Origin: an uncultured Eubacterium sp.
Lineage (GTDB): Bacteria; Bacillota; Clostridia; Lachnospirales; Lachnospiraceae
Assembly: GCA_910584245.1 (NCBI GenBank)
Contig: CAJTZF010000002.1
Location: 124,001-188,000 of the forward strand
DNA: 64,000 bases
Reading direction: 5' to 3'
The translations under genes and the position numbers were made by a program. Positions 19,000-28,812 of this stretch are shown one piece after another; positions within the stretch are counted from its first letter, which is position 1; every line of letters begins with the position of its first letter. Under the pieces are notes generated by a model. It did not search any database and was not told the DNA's origin. It saw nothing but the letters and a program-made list of their open reading frames with translations.

Positions 19000-20184
19000 A
19001 TGAATACGATTATTCAGGAATCGGAACAGTATCTGATTCATTCATATAACCGTTATCCGGTTGTTATGGATCACGGCGAGGGCGTTTATCTTTACGATAC
19101 AGATGGGAAGAAATATTTAGATTTTGGCGGTGGGATCGCGGTATGTGCGCTTGGGTACGGCGACGAGGAGTTTAAGGAGGCGCTGAAAGAACAGATTGAC
19201 AAGGTGATGCACGTATCCAATTATTTTTACTCGGAGCCGCTGCGGGATGCGGCAAAGGGATTGGCGCGTATTTCCGGCATGGAGCGCGTATTTATGGCGA
19301 ACAGCGGAACCGAAGCGAATGAGGGTGCGCTGAAGCTCGCGAGAAAGTATGCGGTTATGAAAGGAAATGCCGGCCGCACAGAGATCATTTCGATGGAAAA
19401 GGGATTTCATGGAAGAAGTATGGGGGCGCTGTCCGTAACTGGCACGAAAACATATAGGGAGCCGTTTGAACCGCTTATTTCCGGCGTGCGTTTTTCTTCG
19501 TTTAATGATTTGGACAGTGTGAAAAACAATATTAACGACAGGACGTGTGCGGTTATTGTAGAGGCAGTGCAGGGCGAGGGCGGCGTCTATCCGGCTGAGC
19601 GCGGGTTTCTTCAGGGAATCCGGGAACTGTGTACAAAGCACGATATTCTTATGATATGCGACGAAGTACAGTGTGGGATGGGACGTACGGGAACAATGTT
19701 CGCCTATGAGAAATATGGGGTGAAACCGGATATTGTAACGATGGCGAAGGGAATTGGCTGCGGCATCGCAGTTGGGGCGATCGCCACGACGAAAGAGATC
19801 GGGAAAGCTTTCGTGCCGGGAGATCATGGCACGACTTTCGGGGGAAATCCGCTTGCCTGTGCGGCGGTCGCGAAAACGATTGAGCTGTTTGAGAAGAGAA
19901 ATATGCTGGACCATGTAATGTCTACAGGAGCATACCTGGAGGAAAAACTACAGGAGACCGTCAAAAAATACCCGGTAGCAAAAGAAGTGAGAGGACTTGG
20001 GCTCCTCCGCGGACTAGAATGTGACGTCCCTGTCGGGGATGTGTGCAGGATGGCGCTTGAGAAGGGATTGATTTTGCTCAGCGCGGGGAAAAACGTAGTA
20101 AGGTTTGTGCCGCCGCTCATTGTCACGCCATCCGATGTAGACGAAATGGCGGACATACTGGGCGGCGTCTTATGTGAGTTTTAG
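19000..20184 (+). CDS. argD: Acetylornithine aminotransferase
   Basis: About 394 residues, a class III PLP aminotransferase making N-acetylornithine. Signatures are YNRYPVVMDHGEGVYLYD, ANSGTEANEGALKLAR, ICDEVQCGMGRTG, and the PLP lysine in TMAKGIGCGI. I prefer ATG 19000, preceded by GAGGG at five bases; the ATG at 18949 extends the protein by 17 residues but has no Shine-Dalgarno. It ends argCJBD. Its stop nearly abuts the convergent araC-type gene. Confidence 0.94.
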   Translation: MNTIIQESEQYLIHSYNRYPVVMDHGEGVYLYDTDGKKYLDFGGGIAVCALGYGDEEFKEALKEQIDKVMHVSNYFYSEPLRDAAKGLARISGMERVFMANSGTEANEGALKLARKYAVMKGNAGRTEIISMEKGFHGRSMGALSVTGTKTYREPFEPLISGVRFSSFNDLDSVKNNINDRTCAVIVEAVQGEGGVYPAERGFLQGIRELCTKHDILMICDEVQCGMGRTGTMFAYEKYGVKPDIVTMAKGIGCGIAVGAIATTKEIGKAFVPGDHGTTFGGNPLACAAVAKTIELFEKRNMLDHVMSTGAYLEEKLQETVKKYPVAKEVRGLGLLRGLECDVPVGDVCRMALEKGLILLSAGKNVVRFVPPLIVTPSDVDEMADILGGVLCEF

Positions 20185-20963
20185 AGGGTTGGTTCTTGCC
20201 GGACGGTTTTTCGGTATGCCTGCGGCGAGATACCAAAATATTTTTTAAACTGGCGGCTGAAGTGCTCGGTATTTACATAGCCGCATTGCTCTGCAATTTG
20301 ATAGACTGGGCTGCTTGAGCGCTCCAGTTTATCTTTTGCCAGAAGCAGGCGGTTTTGGATGACATCGTCCATGCACGAAATTCCAAACCGGTTTTGGTAT
20401 ATTTTTTGCAGGTGTCTGGGGCAGATATGCAGCTGTTTCGCCATTTCCGGTACGCTCCAAGGGGAAGACGGATTATTTTTTATATTCATGTGAAGCTGCA
20501 TCAGTTCAAGCTCCCGGAAGTCCTCTGTATTGTTCGAAATAGATTCGTGGAGCTTCCAAAATAAAATTTGAAACAAAGACGGTACCGTAAATTTTTTATA
20601 CTGGTTATCAAAGAAATTTTCCGATGCCAGCAGGTGGACCAAATCGCTAATAAACGGATATTCCGTCGTCTGGAATGGAGTTTCGAGCGGAATATTCCCC
20701 TTGCAGATAAACGGCTCGTCCGTGTAAAAGCGGACCCAGTCGTCGCTGTATGGTTTCTTTTCCAGAGCGCCGTATTCAATCCACGAATGCGGCGGATACA
20801 AAATGGCGGAGTGGGCGGGCATAGTAATCCGTTTTCCCTTGATGGCATAGTAGACCGGTACATGGGCGTGAACCAGCAGCCACCACTCGTGTTTATTGTC
20901 TATTTTATGTTCAAACCCGATAGGATGGGTCGTATTACTCTGGGCAAATTCAATTTCTATCAT
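20181..20963 (-). CDS. AraC-family transcriptional regulator with cupin sensor
   Basis: A 260-residue regulator. The N-terminal half looks like an AraC-type cupin ligand-binding fold (WWLLVHAHVPVYYAIKGKR; AILYPPHSWIEYG). The C-terminal ~100 residues hold the double helix-turn-helix: MAKQLHICPRHLQKIYQNRFG, then the family signature VYQIAEQCGYVNTEHFSRQF. It is divergent from the secreted glycosidase genes, so it probably activates them in response to a sugar. Its coding end overlaps the argD stop by four bases in convergent orientation. Confidence 0.88.
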   Translation of the reverse strand: MIEIEFAQSNTTHPIGFEHKIDNKHEWWLLVHAHVPVYYAIKGKRITMPAHSAILYPPHSWIEYGALEKKPYSDDWVRFYTDEPFICKGNIPLETPFQTTEYPFISDLVHLLASENFFDNQYKKFTVPSLFQILFWKLHESISNNTEDFRELELMQLHMNIKNNPSSPWSVPEMAKQLHICPRHLQKIYQNRFGISCMDDVIQNRLLLAKDKLERSSSPVYQIAEQCGYVNTEHFSRQFKKYFGISPQAYRKTVRQEPTL

Positions 20964-21193
20964 AGGTATATCCCTTTCTGTCGTTTGTAGTACATGACAT
21001 TGCCTTCCTTTTAGTGTAACCGATATGCGTTAAAAAATCAATCTGGGAAATTTTATCACAACTACTGAATTGTCCCGTCTTCTATAAGAAAAAGTCTTAA
21101 AAAATCATGAAAGTAAACCCAATCAGTCATAGTATTCACAAATGGATAAAGCTAAAATAAACATATAAATTATGTTAGGGGGAATGATCTTTT

Positions 21194-24100
21194 ATGAAAA
21201 GAAAGGCCAGCCGGGACAGTATTGTCCTAGTCGTAATGGTTGCCATCATCCTGTCCGTATGCGCGCCGGGGTCTTTTGCCAGAGCGGCGAAAAAGGCGTC
21301 GATAAAGCAGAAAAAGCTTACGGTTGTTGTTGGCAAGACGAAAAAAATCAAGGTTGTACATAAAAACAAAAAACGAAAATATGTTTTTTCGACGAACCGG
21401 AACAAAATTGCCACGGTTTCAAAATCCGGCGTGGTTCGGGGAAAGAAGGCGGGAAAGGCTGTTATTACAGTAAAGGAAACATTCAAACAGAAAAAGAAAA
21501 ATAAGACGCGCGTAGTCGGAAAGGTTACGGTAAATGTGAAAAAGAATACGAATACAAAACCGGTCCAGAAGGGAACACAGCCGCCGGCGCCGTCTACGGT
21601 TCCGTCAGCGTCTGGGGAGCCTGGCGGGGCACCGGCATCTTCTGTGCCAGAGCCGTCGGGGAACAAGCCGAGCTTTTACGTGTCGGAAACGGGGAGTGAC
21701 AGCGCGGACGGTTCCCAGTCGCAGCCCTTTAAGACGTTAAGCCGGGCAAAAGAGGCAGTGCGCAATCTGGATAAAAAGAACGGGGATATTGTTGTCGAAA
21801 TTGCGGACGGATTTTACCCGGTTGAAGAACCGGTTGTATTTACCCGGGAAGACTCCGGAACAGACGGGTGTACGATTACCTACCGGGCGGCAGAGGGGGC
21901 AAAGCCGGTTTTCAGCGGAGGGAAAAAGATCGAAGCGAAATGGCAGGCCGCAGAGGAAGTGGACTGGCTGGAGGCTGGCAGAATTGCGTACAAGACGCCG
22001 TTGGAGCGTTCGGAAAAGCTGCGTGCCATCTATGTAAACGGCGAGCGCGCTTCTATGACAGGCCGGTCACAAAAGCCGCTGCGTCCGGTCGGGAGTTATC
22101 AGGTTTCGAAAGGAGAGGCGGACTGGGCGTGGGCGCCGAGCACGACTAAGATTTACACGGGAGCCGTATTTGCTGCTTCTTTTGGATTGCCGGCAGATAC
22201 GAGAAATCCTCAGAATATCGAACTCGAGTCCGGGTCTACGTGGGCAAAACAGGTCGTTTGTGCCGAGTCGCTTTCCCTCACGCCGGAGGGTGATACCGAA
22301 GTGGCTTTGCAGATGCCGTACGGTGCGCTTGCGCAAAATCTTGGATGGGGTACGGCATACAGCCCGGAAAAGACAAAAGTCAATGATGTCGCCAATGTTT
22401 TCGAGTGGCTGGAGAATCCGGGTGAATTTTACTTTGACCAGGAAGGAAAAATGTTGTATTATATTCCTAGGGACGGTGAGGATTTATCAACAGCGGAAGT
22501 GGTTGTCCCGGAGACCGATACGCTTCTCGAAATCAGCGGCGATGCCCGGAAGTCTGAATATGTGGAAAACGTTACATTTGAGGGACTTGGCTTTGCCTAT
22601 ACGGATTGGAATTTGTATGAGCTGGAGGGCTCACACGGCTATGCCTCGGTACAGGGATCGATCGTGCTTACGAAATTTGCCCTTGTGAACCAGCACGATG
22701 ATATTTACCGCTCCTATGATGTGCCGCCGGCCGCAATACACGCCAATACGGCTAAGAATATCCGTTTTTTGGACGGCGAGGTAAGGCATACGGGATATCT
22801 CGGTATTCATCTGGAAAATGACGTGTGGGATTGTGAGGTGACGGGAAACTATATTGCAAAGACGGGTGGGGCAGGTATTGTTGTAGGACACCCGCAGCAC
22901 GTGTATGAAAATGACACGGAAATTCACCAGGTAAAGGTAAGCAATGCCGCTGGCCCGGACAAGGAAAAATTCCAGGACGGCACGGAGGCAGTTCCGCAAA
23001 ATATAAAGATTACGAACAACTATTTGTATGAAAATTGTTATTTCTTCCCGGGCAATTCACCGGTGACAAGCTTTTTTACATACAATCTCCAAGTGCTTCA
23101 CAATTTTGTGTATAAGTGCTCCTACAGCGGTATGAGCATTGGCTGGGGATGGTGTAATTTTGACGGGGAAAATGGAAGCGATTCCCAGCTCCCCGGCGTT
23201 CCGACGGATACGTCCAAAAATAACCATGTCAATTATAACCGCGTAGAGGAGATTTGCTCCCTGCTCCAGGATGCGGGCGGTATTTACACGCTCGGCAGGC
23301 AGGGAAACGACGACTGGACCGAGTACTCGGAGATGAGCTATAATTACATTAATGCAAAGCGCGAGCCGCAGGTTGCAAACGGAAGCAAAATGATTAACGG
23401 TTTCCATCCGGATGAGGGCAGCGCCTATATCAAATTTGACAGCAATGTCGTGACAAATATTATCCGCAACGTATATGAGTTAAATGACTGGCGGCGGAAA
23501 CATGATATGATTGTCACAAATGGTTTTTCTAATACGAGCCGGTCGGAGACGACAGCGCCGAACTGTTCTCTGGAGCAGTATGTGAATGAACAGTATATAT
23601 GGCCGTTAAAGGGATATGAGACGGTGTTGTATTCCGGCCTGGAGGATGCTTACGTACATATGGTGGGCAAAGATGTGATTCCGGATACCGATTACGAGCT
23701 GGCATCCCATGTTCGGCTCTCGGCCGGACAGAAGCTGCCGCGGCGCGGGTTGTTACAAAAAGAAGATGAGGTATGGCTGGCAGAAGAGGGAACCGGTACA
23801 TTCGCAGAGGGTGAAACGATGACGAAAGCTGCCGGCGATGAAAAATCAATGGAGATTCCGAAACAGCCGGGTGAATATAAGCTTTATATCCGATATGCAG
23901 ACGGCACGGTGTCGGACGCTTCCACGTATACGCTTTATGTGGGGGAAGAGACGGACGCCGCTAATGTGTCGGAGGGACAGAATTACAATGTATCAAAGCT
24001 TCGTCCGCTCAAGCTTGAGCTGAAAGATGATGCGTACCAGTTTACGTTGAATGGAAAAGAGATTTCGAACGGTGAAACTATTTCTCAGGCGGGTGTCTGG

Positions 24101-24436
24101 ACGCTGAAAGTGAAAGAGCAGGGAACCTCAAAGGAGAGTACGCTGACGTTTTCTACTACGGTTACGGAAGCAAACCTGCTGTTAGAGGACAATGTGACAG
24201 TGGCAGGCGGCCAGCCGGTTTCATTTTCAAATACTTTATCGGATGCGGGAAAGACGATCTGGCTTGCGCCTTCGGGACTTTCTGCGTTTGATGAGAATGA
24301 TCCGTCAATGTCAAGGGCGGACGGAAACAGCAGTTCCATGAAAGCACCCGTTCAGCCGGGAGTATATATTCTCACTGTCGTTGAACCGAATGGCGAGATT
24401 ATCAGCCAGTCGGATGCAAAAGTAACGGTAAATTAA
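21194..24436 (+). CDS. Secreted multidomain right-handed beta-helix protein, probable glycoside hydrolase
   Basis: A 1080-residue exported protein. The signal peptide (residues 1 to about 31) is followed by a lysine-rich bacterial Ig-like (BIG2-type) module, about 35-115, ending in a Pro/Ser linker (118-158). From about 160, FYVSETGSDSADGSQSQPFKTL opens a long right-handed parallel beta-helix. This architecture is shared by pectate-lyase-like proteins and several glycosidase families; GH141 is my best guess. The C-terminus carries two related Ig-like modules, aligned by VWLAEEGTGTF... and IWLAPSGLSAF... each leading to QPGxYxL. The catalytic residues are not certain. With the AraC regulator and two GH43 genes it forms a polysaccharide-use locus. 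Confidence 0.75.
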   Translation: MKRKASRDSIVLVVMVAIILSVCAPGSFARAAKKASIKQKKLTVVVGKTKKIKVVHKNKKRKYVFSTNRNKIATVSKSGVVRGKKAGKAVITVKETFKQKKKNKTRVVGKVTVNVKKNTNTKPVQKGTQPPAPSTVPSASGEPGGAPASSVPEPSGNKPSFYVSETGSDSADGSQSQPFKTLSRAKEAVRNLDKKNGDIVVEIADGFYPVEEPVVFTREDSGTDGCTITYRAAEGAKPVFSGGKKIEAKWQAAEEVDWLEAGRIAYKTPLERSEKLRAIYVNGERASMTGRSQKPLRPVGSYQVSKGEADWAWAPSTTKIYTGAVFAASFGLPADTRNPQNIELESGSTWAKQVVCAESLSLTPEGDTEVALQMPYGALAQNLGWGTAYSPEKTKVNDVANVFEWLENPGEFYFDQEGKMLYYIPRDGEDLSTAEVVVPETDTLLEISGDARKSEYVENVTFEGLGFAYTDWNLYELEGSHGYASVQGSIVLTKFALVNQHDDIYRSYDVPPAAIHANTAKNIRFLDGEVRHTGYLGIHLENDVWDCEVTGNYIAKTGGAGIVVGHPQHVYENDTEIHQVKVSNAAGPDKEKFQDGTEAVPQNIKITNNYLYENCYFFPGNSPVTSFFTYNLQVLHNFVYKCSYSGMSIGWGWCNFDGENGSDSQLPGVPTDTSKNNHVNYNRVEEICSLLQDAGGIYTLGRQGNDDWTEYSEMSYNYINAKREPQVANGSKMINGFHPDEGSAYIKFDSNVVTNIIRNVYELNDWRRKHDMIVTNGFSNTSRSETTAPNCSLEQYVNEQYIWPLKGYETVLYSGLEDAYVHMVGKDVIPDTDYELASHVRLSAGQKLPRRGLLQKEDEVWLAEEGTGTFAEGETMTKAAGDEKSMEIPKQPGEYKLYIRYADGTVSDASTYTLYVGEETDAANVSEGQNYNVSKLRPLKLELKDDAYQFTLNGKEISNGETISQAGVWTLKVKEQGTSKESTLTFSTTVTEANLLLEDNVTVAGGQPVSFSNTLSDAGKTIWLAPSGLSAFDENDPSMSRADGNSSSMKAPVQPGVYILTVVEPNGEIISQSDAKVTVN

Positions 24437-24446
24437 GTTTAGTAAA

Positions 24447-24476
24447 CTCTGTCCGGTTCCGCGGAACCGAACAGAG
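24447..24476 (+). terminator. Strong intercistronic hairpin between the beta-helix and GH43 genes
   Basis: CTCTGT (24447-24452) pairs with ACAGAG (24471-24476), enclosing GGTTCCGCGGAACC (24455-24468), itself self-complementary. No U-tract follows (CCTAAATAAATT), so it is more likely a partial terminator or RNA-stability element separating expression of the two secreted enzymes than a full stop. Confidence 0.45.
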
Positions 24477-24511
24477 CCTAAATAAATTAAAAAAGAAAGG
24501 CAGGAACCAAA

Positions 24512-26377
24512 ATGAAAAAAAGAAATGTATGTGTAAAAGCGATTGTCGGACTGCTTACCGTATGTTCGGGAATTCTGTTTACACAGATGCCGGCGAGCGC
24601 CGATAATCCGGTCGTACAGAACACGTACACGGCAGATCCGGCGCCTATGGCATATGGGGATACGCTGTATCTCTACACCTCACATGACGAGGATGAGCTT
24701 GTGGGGAATTTTTACACGATGAATGACTGGAAATGTTATTCGACAAAGGACATGGTGAACTGGACCGACCACGGAACGGTGCTAGATTTTAAATCGTTCA
24801 CGTGGGCGGACACGAAAGACCCGAGGGCATGGGCGCCTCAATGTGTGGAGAGGGACGGTAAGTTTTATATGTATGTTCCGATTCATAAGGCGGGCGGCGG
24901 CATGGACATCGGTGTCGGCGTGAGCGACAGTCCGACTGGCCCATTTGTCGATGCCATTGGCGCACCGCTTATTGACAACGGAAGCTGGGATAACATTGAC
25001 CCAACGGTATTCGTTGACAATGACGGTCAGGCATATTTGTATTTTGGAAATCCTAAGCTGATGTATGTCAAACTGAATGAGGATATGCTTTCTTACGACG
25101 AGAGCATTGGCAAAAAAGGCATTATGTATGTAGATATGACAGAGGATGCATTTGGGGAGAAAGCAGACAGCAACCATAAGACCTCGTATGGGGAGGCGCC
25201 GTGGTTTTATAGAAGAGGCGATTTGTATTATATGCTCTATGCGGGATTTACACCGAAAGGCGGTGCGGAGCATCTGGCATATTCCACCAGCGATTCGCCG
25301 GAAGGTCCTTGGGAGTACCGGGGTATCTTTATGCCGACCCAGACGATCGGCAATACGGGAACCTGTTATACAAACCACCCAGGTGTTGTAGATTTTATGG
25401 GGCGCTCCTACATGTTTTACCACAATCAGGCGCTGCCCGGAGGAGGCAGCTACCACCGCTCCGTATGTGTTGAGGAATTTACATACAATGAGGATGGAAC
25501 ATTGCCGGAAATGACCATGACAAAAGAAGGACCGGATGCGGTAAGCGAATTGGATCCGTATGTTCGGACAGAAGCGGAGACGTTTGCATGGGGAACCAAT
25601 GTTGAGACGGAAGTATGTCCGCAGGGAGGCATGAACCTCAGCGACATAAAGCATGGCAGCAGTGTAAAGGTGAGAAATGTAGATTTTGGCGAAAAGGGTG
25701 CGATCAAATTCCATGCGTCCGTAGCCAGCGACGGAACAAAAAAAGCAGCGATTGAGCTCCGGCTGGATGATCCGGAAAATGGCGAGCAAATAGGAACGGT
25801 TGAGGTGACAGGCACGGGCGGTACAGACAAGTACGAGACGCTTTCGATCGATGTGAACGGGGCAGTTGGTGTTCATGACCTGTATCTTGTCTTCACCGGC
25901 GAAGAGGAAAATGCAGAAGAAGAGCTTTTCAAATTTGATTACTGGCAGTTTGAAAAGGAACCAGAGCCAGAACCGGTTCAGACGCCGGCGCCATCTCCTT
26001 CCGTACAGCCGCCAGCCGCTACGGTTCCGCCGTCATCAACAGTGACGCCTGTTCCAGTGCCGGCAGCCTCCGAGAAGCCGCAGGCTGATATGAAGGTTGC
26101 AAAGGTAAAGGGGCTTTCCGTAAAAGTCCAGAAGGGCAAAAAAGCAAAGATTACATGGAAAAAAGTGACGGGCGCAGATGGTTATGAAATCGTTTATTCC
26201 ACGGACAAAAAGTTGAAAAAAGGCATCAAAAAGAGCGCAGTGAAAAAAGCTGCTTATACAGTTAAGAAGCTTAAGAAGGGCAAAAAATATTTTGTCAAAG
26301 TAAGGGCTTATAAAAAAGACCAAAAGGGCAAAAAGGTGTATGGCAGCTATAGTTCGGTAAAGAAATTTAAAGCTTGA
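24512..26377 (+). CDS. Secreted GH43 glycosidase with CBM6-like and fibronectin-III-like modules
   Basis: A 621-residue exported enzyme; the signal peptide likely ends at ASA (residue 30). The five-bladed GH43 domain (about 33-340) shows the catalytic acids: Asp42 in YTADPAPM, Asp163 in NIDPTVFVD and Glu228 in YGEAPWF. Family members are arabinofuranosidases or xylosidases. Residues about 345-485 look like a CBM6-type carbohydrate-binding module (RTEAETFAW... FKFDYWQFE). A Pro-rich linker and a very lysine-rich fibronectin-III-like domain (about 525-621) finish the protein. That end module closely resembles the C-terminus of the exported protein at 51.2-52.4 kb. Confidence 0.87.
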   Translation: MKKRNVCVKAIVGLLTVCSGILFTQMPASADNPVVQNTYTADPAPMAYGDTLYLYTSHDEDELVGNFYTMNDWKCYSTKDMVNWTDHGTVLDFKSFTWADTKDPRAWAPQCVERDGKFYMYVPIHKAGGGMDIGVGVSDSPTGPFVDAIGAPLIDNGSWDNIDPTVFVDNDGQAYLYFGNPKLMYVKLNEDMLSYDESIGKKGIMYVDMTEDAFGEKADSNHKTSYGEAPWFYRRGDLYYMLYAGFTPKGGAEHLAYSTSDSPEGPWEYRGIFMPTQTIGNTGTCYTNHPGVVDFMGRSYMFYHNQALPGGGSYHRSVCVEEFTYNEDGTLPEMTMTKEGPDAVSELDPYVRTEAETFAWGTNVETEVCPQGGMNLSDIKHGSSVKVRNVDFGEKGAIKFHASVASDGTKKAAIELRLDDPENGEQIGTVEVTGTGGTDKYETLSIDVNGAVGVHDLYLVFTGEEENAEEELFKFDYWQFEKEPEPEPVQTPAPSPSVQPPAATVPPSSTVTPVPVPAASEKPQADMKVAKVKGLSVKVQKGKKAKITWKKVTGADGYEIVYSTDKKLKKGIKKSAVKKAAYTVKKLKKGKKYFVKVRAYKKDQKGKKVYGSYSSVKKFKA

Positions 26378-26391
26378 AGAGAGGTTTAACG

Positions 26392-28083
26392 ATGGAGAAG
26401 GTACTTTTTATTTATACAAGAATACCGGACGGCCAGTTTTGCCCTCCATCGTTCGGAAACAGCATTCATTTTGCTGTTTCCGAACGTGGAGAAAAGTATA
26501 TCCCCCTGAATCAAAACAGGGGGATTCTTTATGCAAAGGGAGAGGTCAGTCCGAAAAACCAGATTATAGAGAAGGGATTGGCAGAACCGGAAGCGTATCC
26601 GCTGCTAGATGGGAGTTTTGCCATTTTGGCGAAACGCACGGGACAGGATGGCAGCGTTGAGAATAGCGGGGAAGCGGAACGGCTTTTATGGCTGACACAC
26701 GATTTTATTTCTTTTGAGGAATGCGGGTTGACGGATCTGTCACAGCATCCTATGTTAAAGGAACTTCGGGCAGGGGAAGTCAAATCCCATCCGCCGTATC
26801 CGTTTTCGGACGTGGCAGCCGGATGCTGGCTTCCTATAGAAACCGGTCTTTATGAGAAGCTATTACGCTATTATACGCCGGTCCACAATACACATATTGA
26901 TATTCCGGAAGAGATATGTGCTTCCTGTGTGGACGAGATCAAAGACCTTTGTTTTACTGCCCATTATTCGGATGGCGCGACAGCGCAGAAAAAATATGAC
27001 ATTCCGGATGTTTCCCACATTGACTTTGCACATCCTGGAACGTATACTGTCACAGCGGTTGTCCGCCAGAAGCCATATCCGTTTCCACTGGCAGTCGGCT
27101 TTGCGGATCCCGTAATCTTTTTGTGGGACAATAAATATTATTACATCGCAACGAATGACAATACGGATGACGTCGGGTTCTGGGTCCGGGAGGCCGCGCA
27201 GGTGGAGGACTTGTTTTTGCCGGATGCAGCACAGCATTTGATTCTTGACAAAGATGAGGAAAAGAAACGGCTGCAGACATTTTGGGCCCCTGAGTTCCAT
27301 GTGATTGGCAACCGCGTCTATCTTTTGTTTGCCGTGAGCGGGGACACATTCAATCCGCAGTGCCATATGATGCGGTTAAAGGAAAACGGTTCGGTCACCA
27401 GTGCGGACGGCTGGGAAGAACCGGTCCGGGTCAAAAAAATGGACGGAACGTTTCTTGCCGTAAATGGGATTACGCTGGATATGACACATTTTGAAAACGG
27501 AGGAAGATCGTATCTTATCTGGTCCTACCGCGAAAATTGCATGGCGGAAGGTGATACAGGATCCATGCTCTATATCGCGGAGACGAATCCGGACCGGCCG
27601 TGGATGTTAAAGAGCGATCCGGTGTTATTGTCCAGACCGCTCTATGGATGGGAGAACGTGGCAGGTACGATTAATAACGAGGGTCCTTACCCGCTAATAA
27701 CGCAAGAGTATATATACATTGCCTTTTCGGGAGGCGCCGCGTGTGACTGGACTTATACAGTGGGCCTGCTCCGCGCGGGCCGGGACGCGGACCTGCTCGA
27801 TCCGGAAAGCTGGGAAAAGAGCAAATTTCCTGCGCTTGCCACCCCGGATTTAGACGGTGTATACGGTGCCGGCCATAATTCCTTTTTCAAAGACAGGGAC
27901 GGAGATACGTATATCGCTTACCACGGGGAGATTACCCCGTATCACTCTCCGCGCAGCACGGCGCTGCACCGGGTTCATTTTAGGGAGACAGGAGAGCCGG
28001 TACTGAATCTGTCCTATGAGCGGGATATCAAAGAAGAGTACAGGAAGGTAAATTTGAATATCACAGTGACAGGCCATGAATAA
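26392..28083 (+). CDS. GH43-family glycosidase without signal peptide
   Basis: A 563-residue protein with no signal sequence, so probably cytoplasmic. The C-terminal two thirds fit a GH43-type propeller: GFADPVIFLWDNKYYYIATND, TFWAPEFHVI, NNEGPYPLI, and a late GHNSFFKDRDGDTYIAYH. The N-terminal ~230 residues (KVLFIYTRIPDGQFCPPSF onwards) look like a separate beta-rich accessory module. It probably removes arabinose- or xylose-type side groups from imported oligosaccharides. The start ATG at 26392 is preceded by GAGAGG; a frame open from 26374 overlaps the previous gene by four bases. No transporter is adjacent. Confidence 0.78.
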   Translation: MEKVLFIYTRIPDGQFCPPSFGNSIHFAVSERGEKYIPLNQNRGILYAKGEVSPKNQIIEKGLAEPEAYPLLDGSFAILAKRTGQDGSVENSGEAERLLWLTHDFISFEECGLTDLSQHPMLKELRAGEVKSHPPYPFSDVAAGCWLPIETGLYEKLLRYYTPVHNTHIDIPEEICASCVDEIKDLCFTAHYSDGATAQKKYDIPDVSHIDFAHPGTYTVTAVVRQKPYPFPLAVGFADPVIFLWDNKYYYIATNDNTDDVGFWVREAAQVEDLFLPDAAQHLILDKDEEKKRLQTFWAPEFHVIGNRVYLLFAVSGDTFNPQCHMMRLKENGSVTSADGWEEPVRVKKMDGTFLAVNGITLDMTHFENGGRSYLIWSYRENCMAEGDTGSMLYIAETNPDRPWMLKSDPVLLSRPLYGWENVAGTINNEGPYPLITQEYIYIAFSGGAACDWTYTVGLLRAGRDADLLDPESWEKSKFPALATPDLDGVYGAGHNSFFKDRDGDTYIAYHGEITPYHSPRSTALHRVHFRETGEPVLNLSYERDIKEEYRKVNLNITVTGHE

Positions 28084-28132
28084 ACAAAAATGGAAGTAGA
28101 TATTAATAATTTATTAATTTTTACAGAATATG

Positions 28133-28162
28133 TTGACGTTTTTGGCATTTGTATGGTAAAAT
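28133..28162 (+). promoter_or_regulatory. Predicted promoter of the major pilin gene
   Basis: TTGACG (28133-28138), an 18-base spacer and TAAAAT (28157-28162). It gives the pilin its own transcript with a leader of about 60 bases that is very A-rich near the ribosome binding site. I do not recognise a c-di-GMP riboswitch here. Confidence 0.6.
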
Positions 28163-28227
28163 TATCTATAATCAATCACAAAAACCATAGAATTTTTGTG
28201 AAAAAAAAGAAAAGGAGATTTAAAATT

Positions 28228-28728
28228 ATGAAGAAGAAGATGCAGAAGTATTTAAGCAATTCCAATGAAGGTTTTTCTCTTGTTGAGCTTATCATTGTAA
28301 TTGCGATCATGGCGATCCTGATCGGTGTAGTTGCCCTGGCAGTTATTCCAAACCTGGAGAGATCCAGAGAATCAAAAGACCTCGCAGCACTGGATGACGC
28401 ATGCAAAGCTCTGACAGCAGCAGTGGCTACGGCTGGATCCAAAGCGACAAGTGGAACGGCTACTATTAGTGGCGGAACTTTGAGCTGTGACAATGCTGAC
28501 ATGAAGGCTCTGATTGAAGACCAGATTGATGTTTCCTCTCTCAAGTTAGTATCCAAAGCTGCCGGCGGTGATACGATTGACCTGGAGTGGGATGTAACAG
28601 CAGGAAAGAATATTATTAAGGCATCTGCTAATGGTGGAGCAGAGTGTAAGTACGCAAAGGATGCTTCTGGCGACACAGCTAAGCTGATTGTAAGCGCTGG
28701 TGATTCAGGTGCAGCAGAAGCTCCGTGA
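28228..28728 (+). CDS. pilA: Type IV major pilin (prepilin)
   Basis: A 166-residue prepilin. The basic leader MKKKMQKYLSNSNEG ends at a Gly-Phe cleavage site, followed by FSLVELIIVIAIMAILIGVV with Glu at mature position 5. The mature head is rich in Ala, Ser, Thr and Lys. It has its own promoter and a strong AAAGGAGA site, and lies immediately upstream of the prepilin peptidase, all consistent with the main pilus subunit. The frame is open further upstream to 28090, but that part overlaps the promoter. Confidence 0.92.
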   Translation: MKKKMQKYLSNSNEGFSLVELIIVIAIMAILIGVVALAVIPNLERSRESKDLAALDDACKALTAAVATAGSKATSGTATISGGTLSCDNADMKALIEDQIDVSSLKLVSKAAGGDTIDLEWDVTAGKNIIKASANGGAECKYAKDASGDTAKLIVSAGDSGAAEAP

Positions 28729-28812
28729 GAATGATTATTCTACTGAAAGCGGATTGCGGCTGACGCAGCATAACTACAATTGAGCGGATTGCTCTTACAA
28801 GGAGAACCCACT

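Noticed and set aside
24782..25876. A 364-residue minus-strand frame opposite the secreted GH43 gene.
   Set aside because: A shadow of the real gene; its residue composition is unlike a protein and there is no ribosome binding site.
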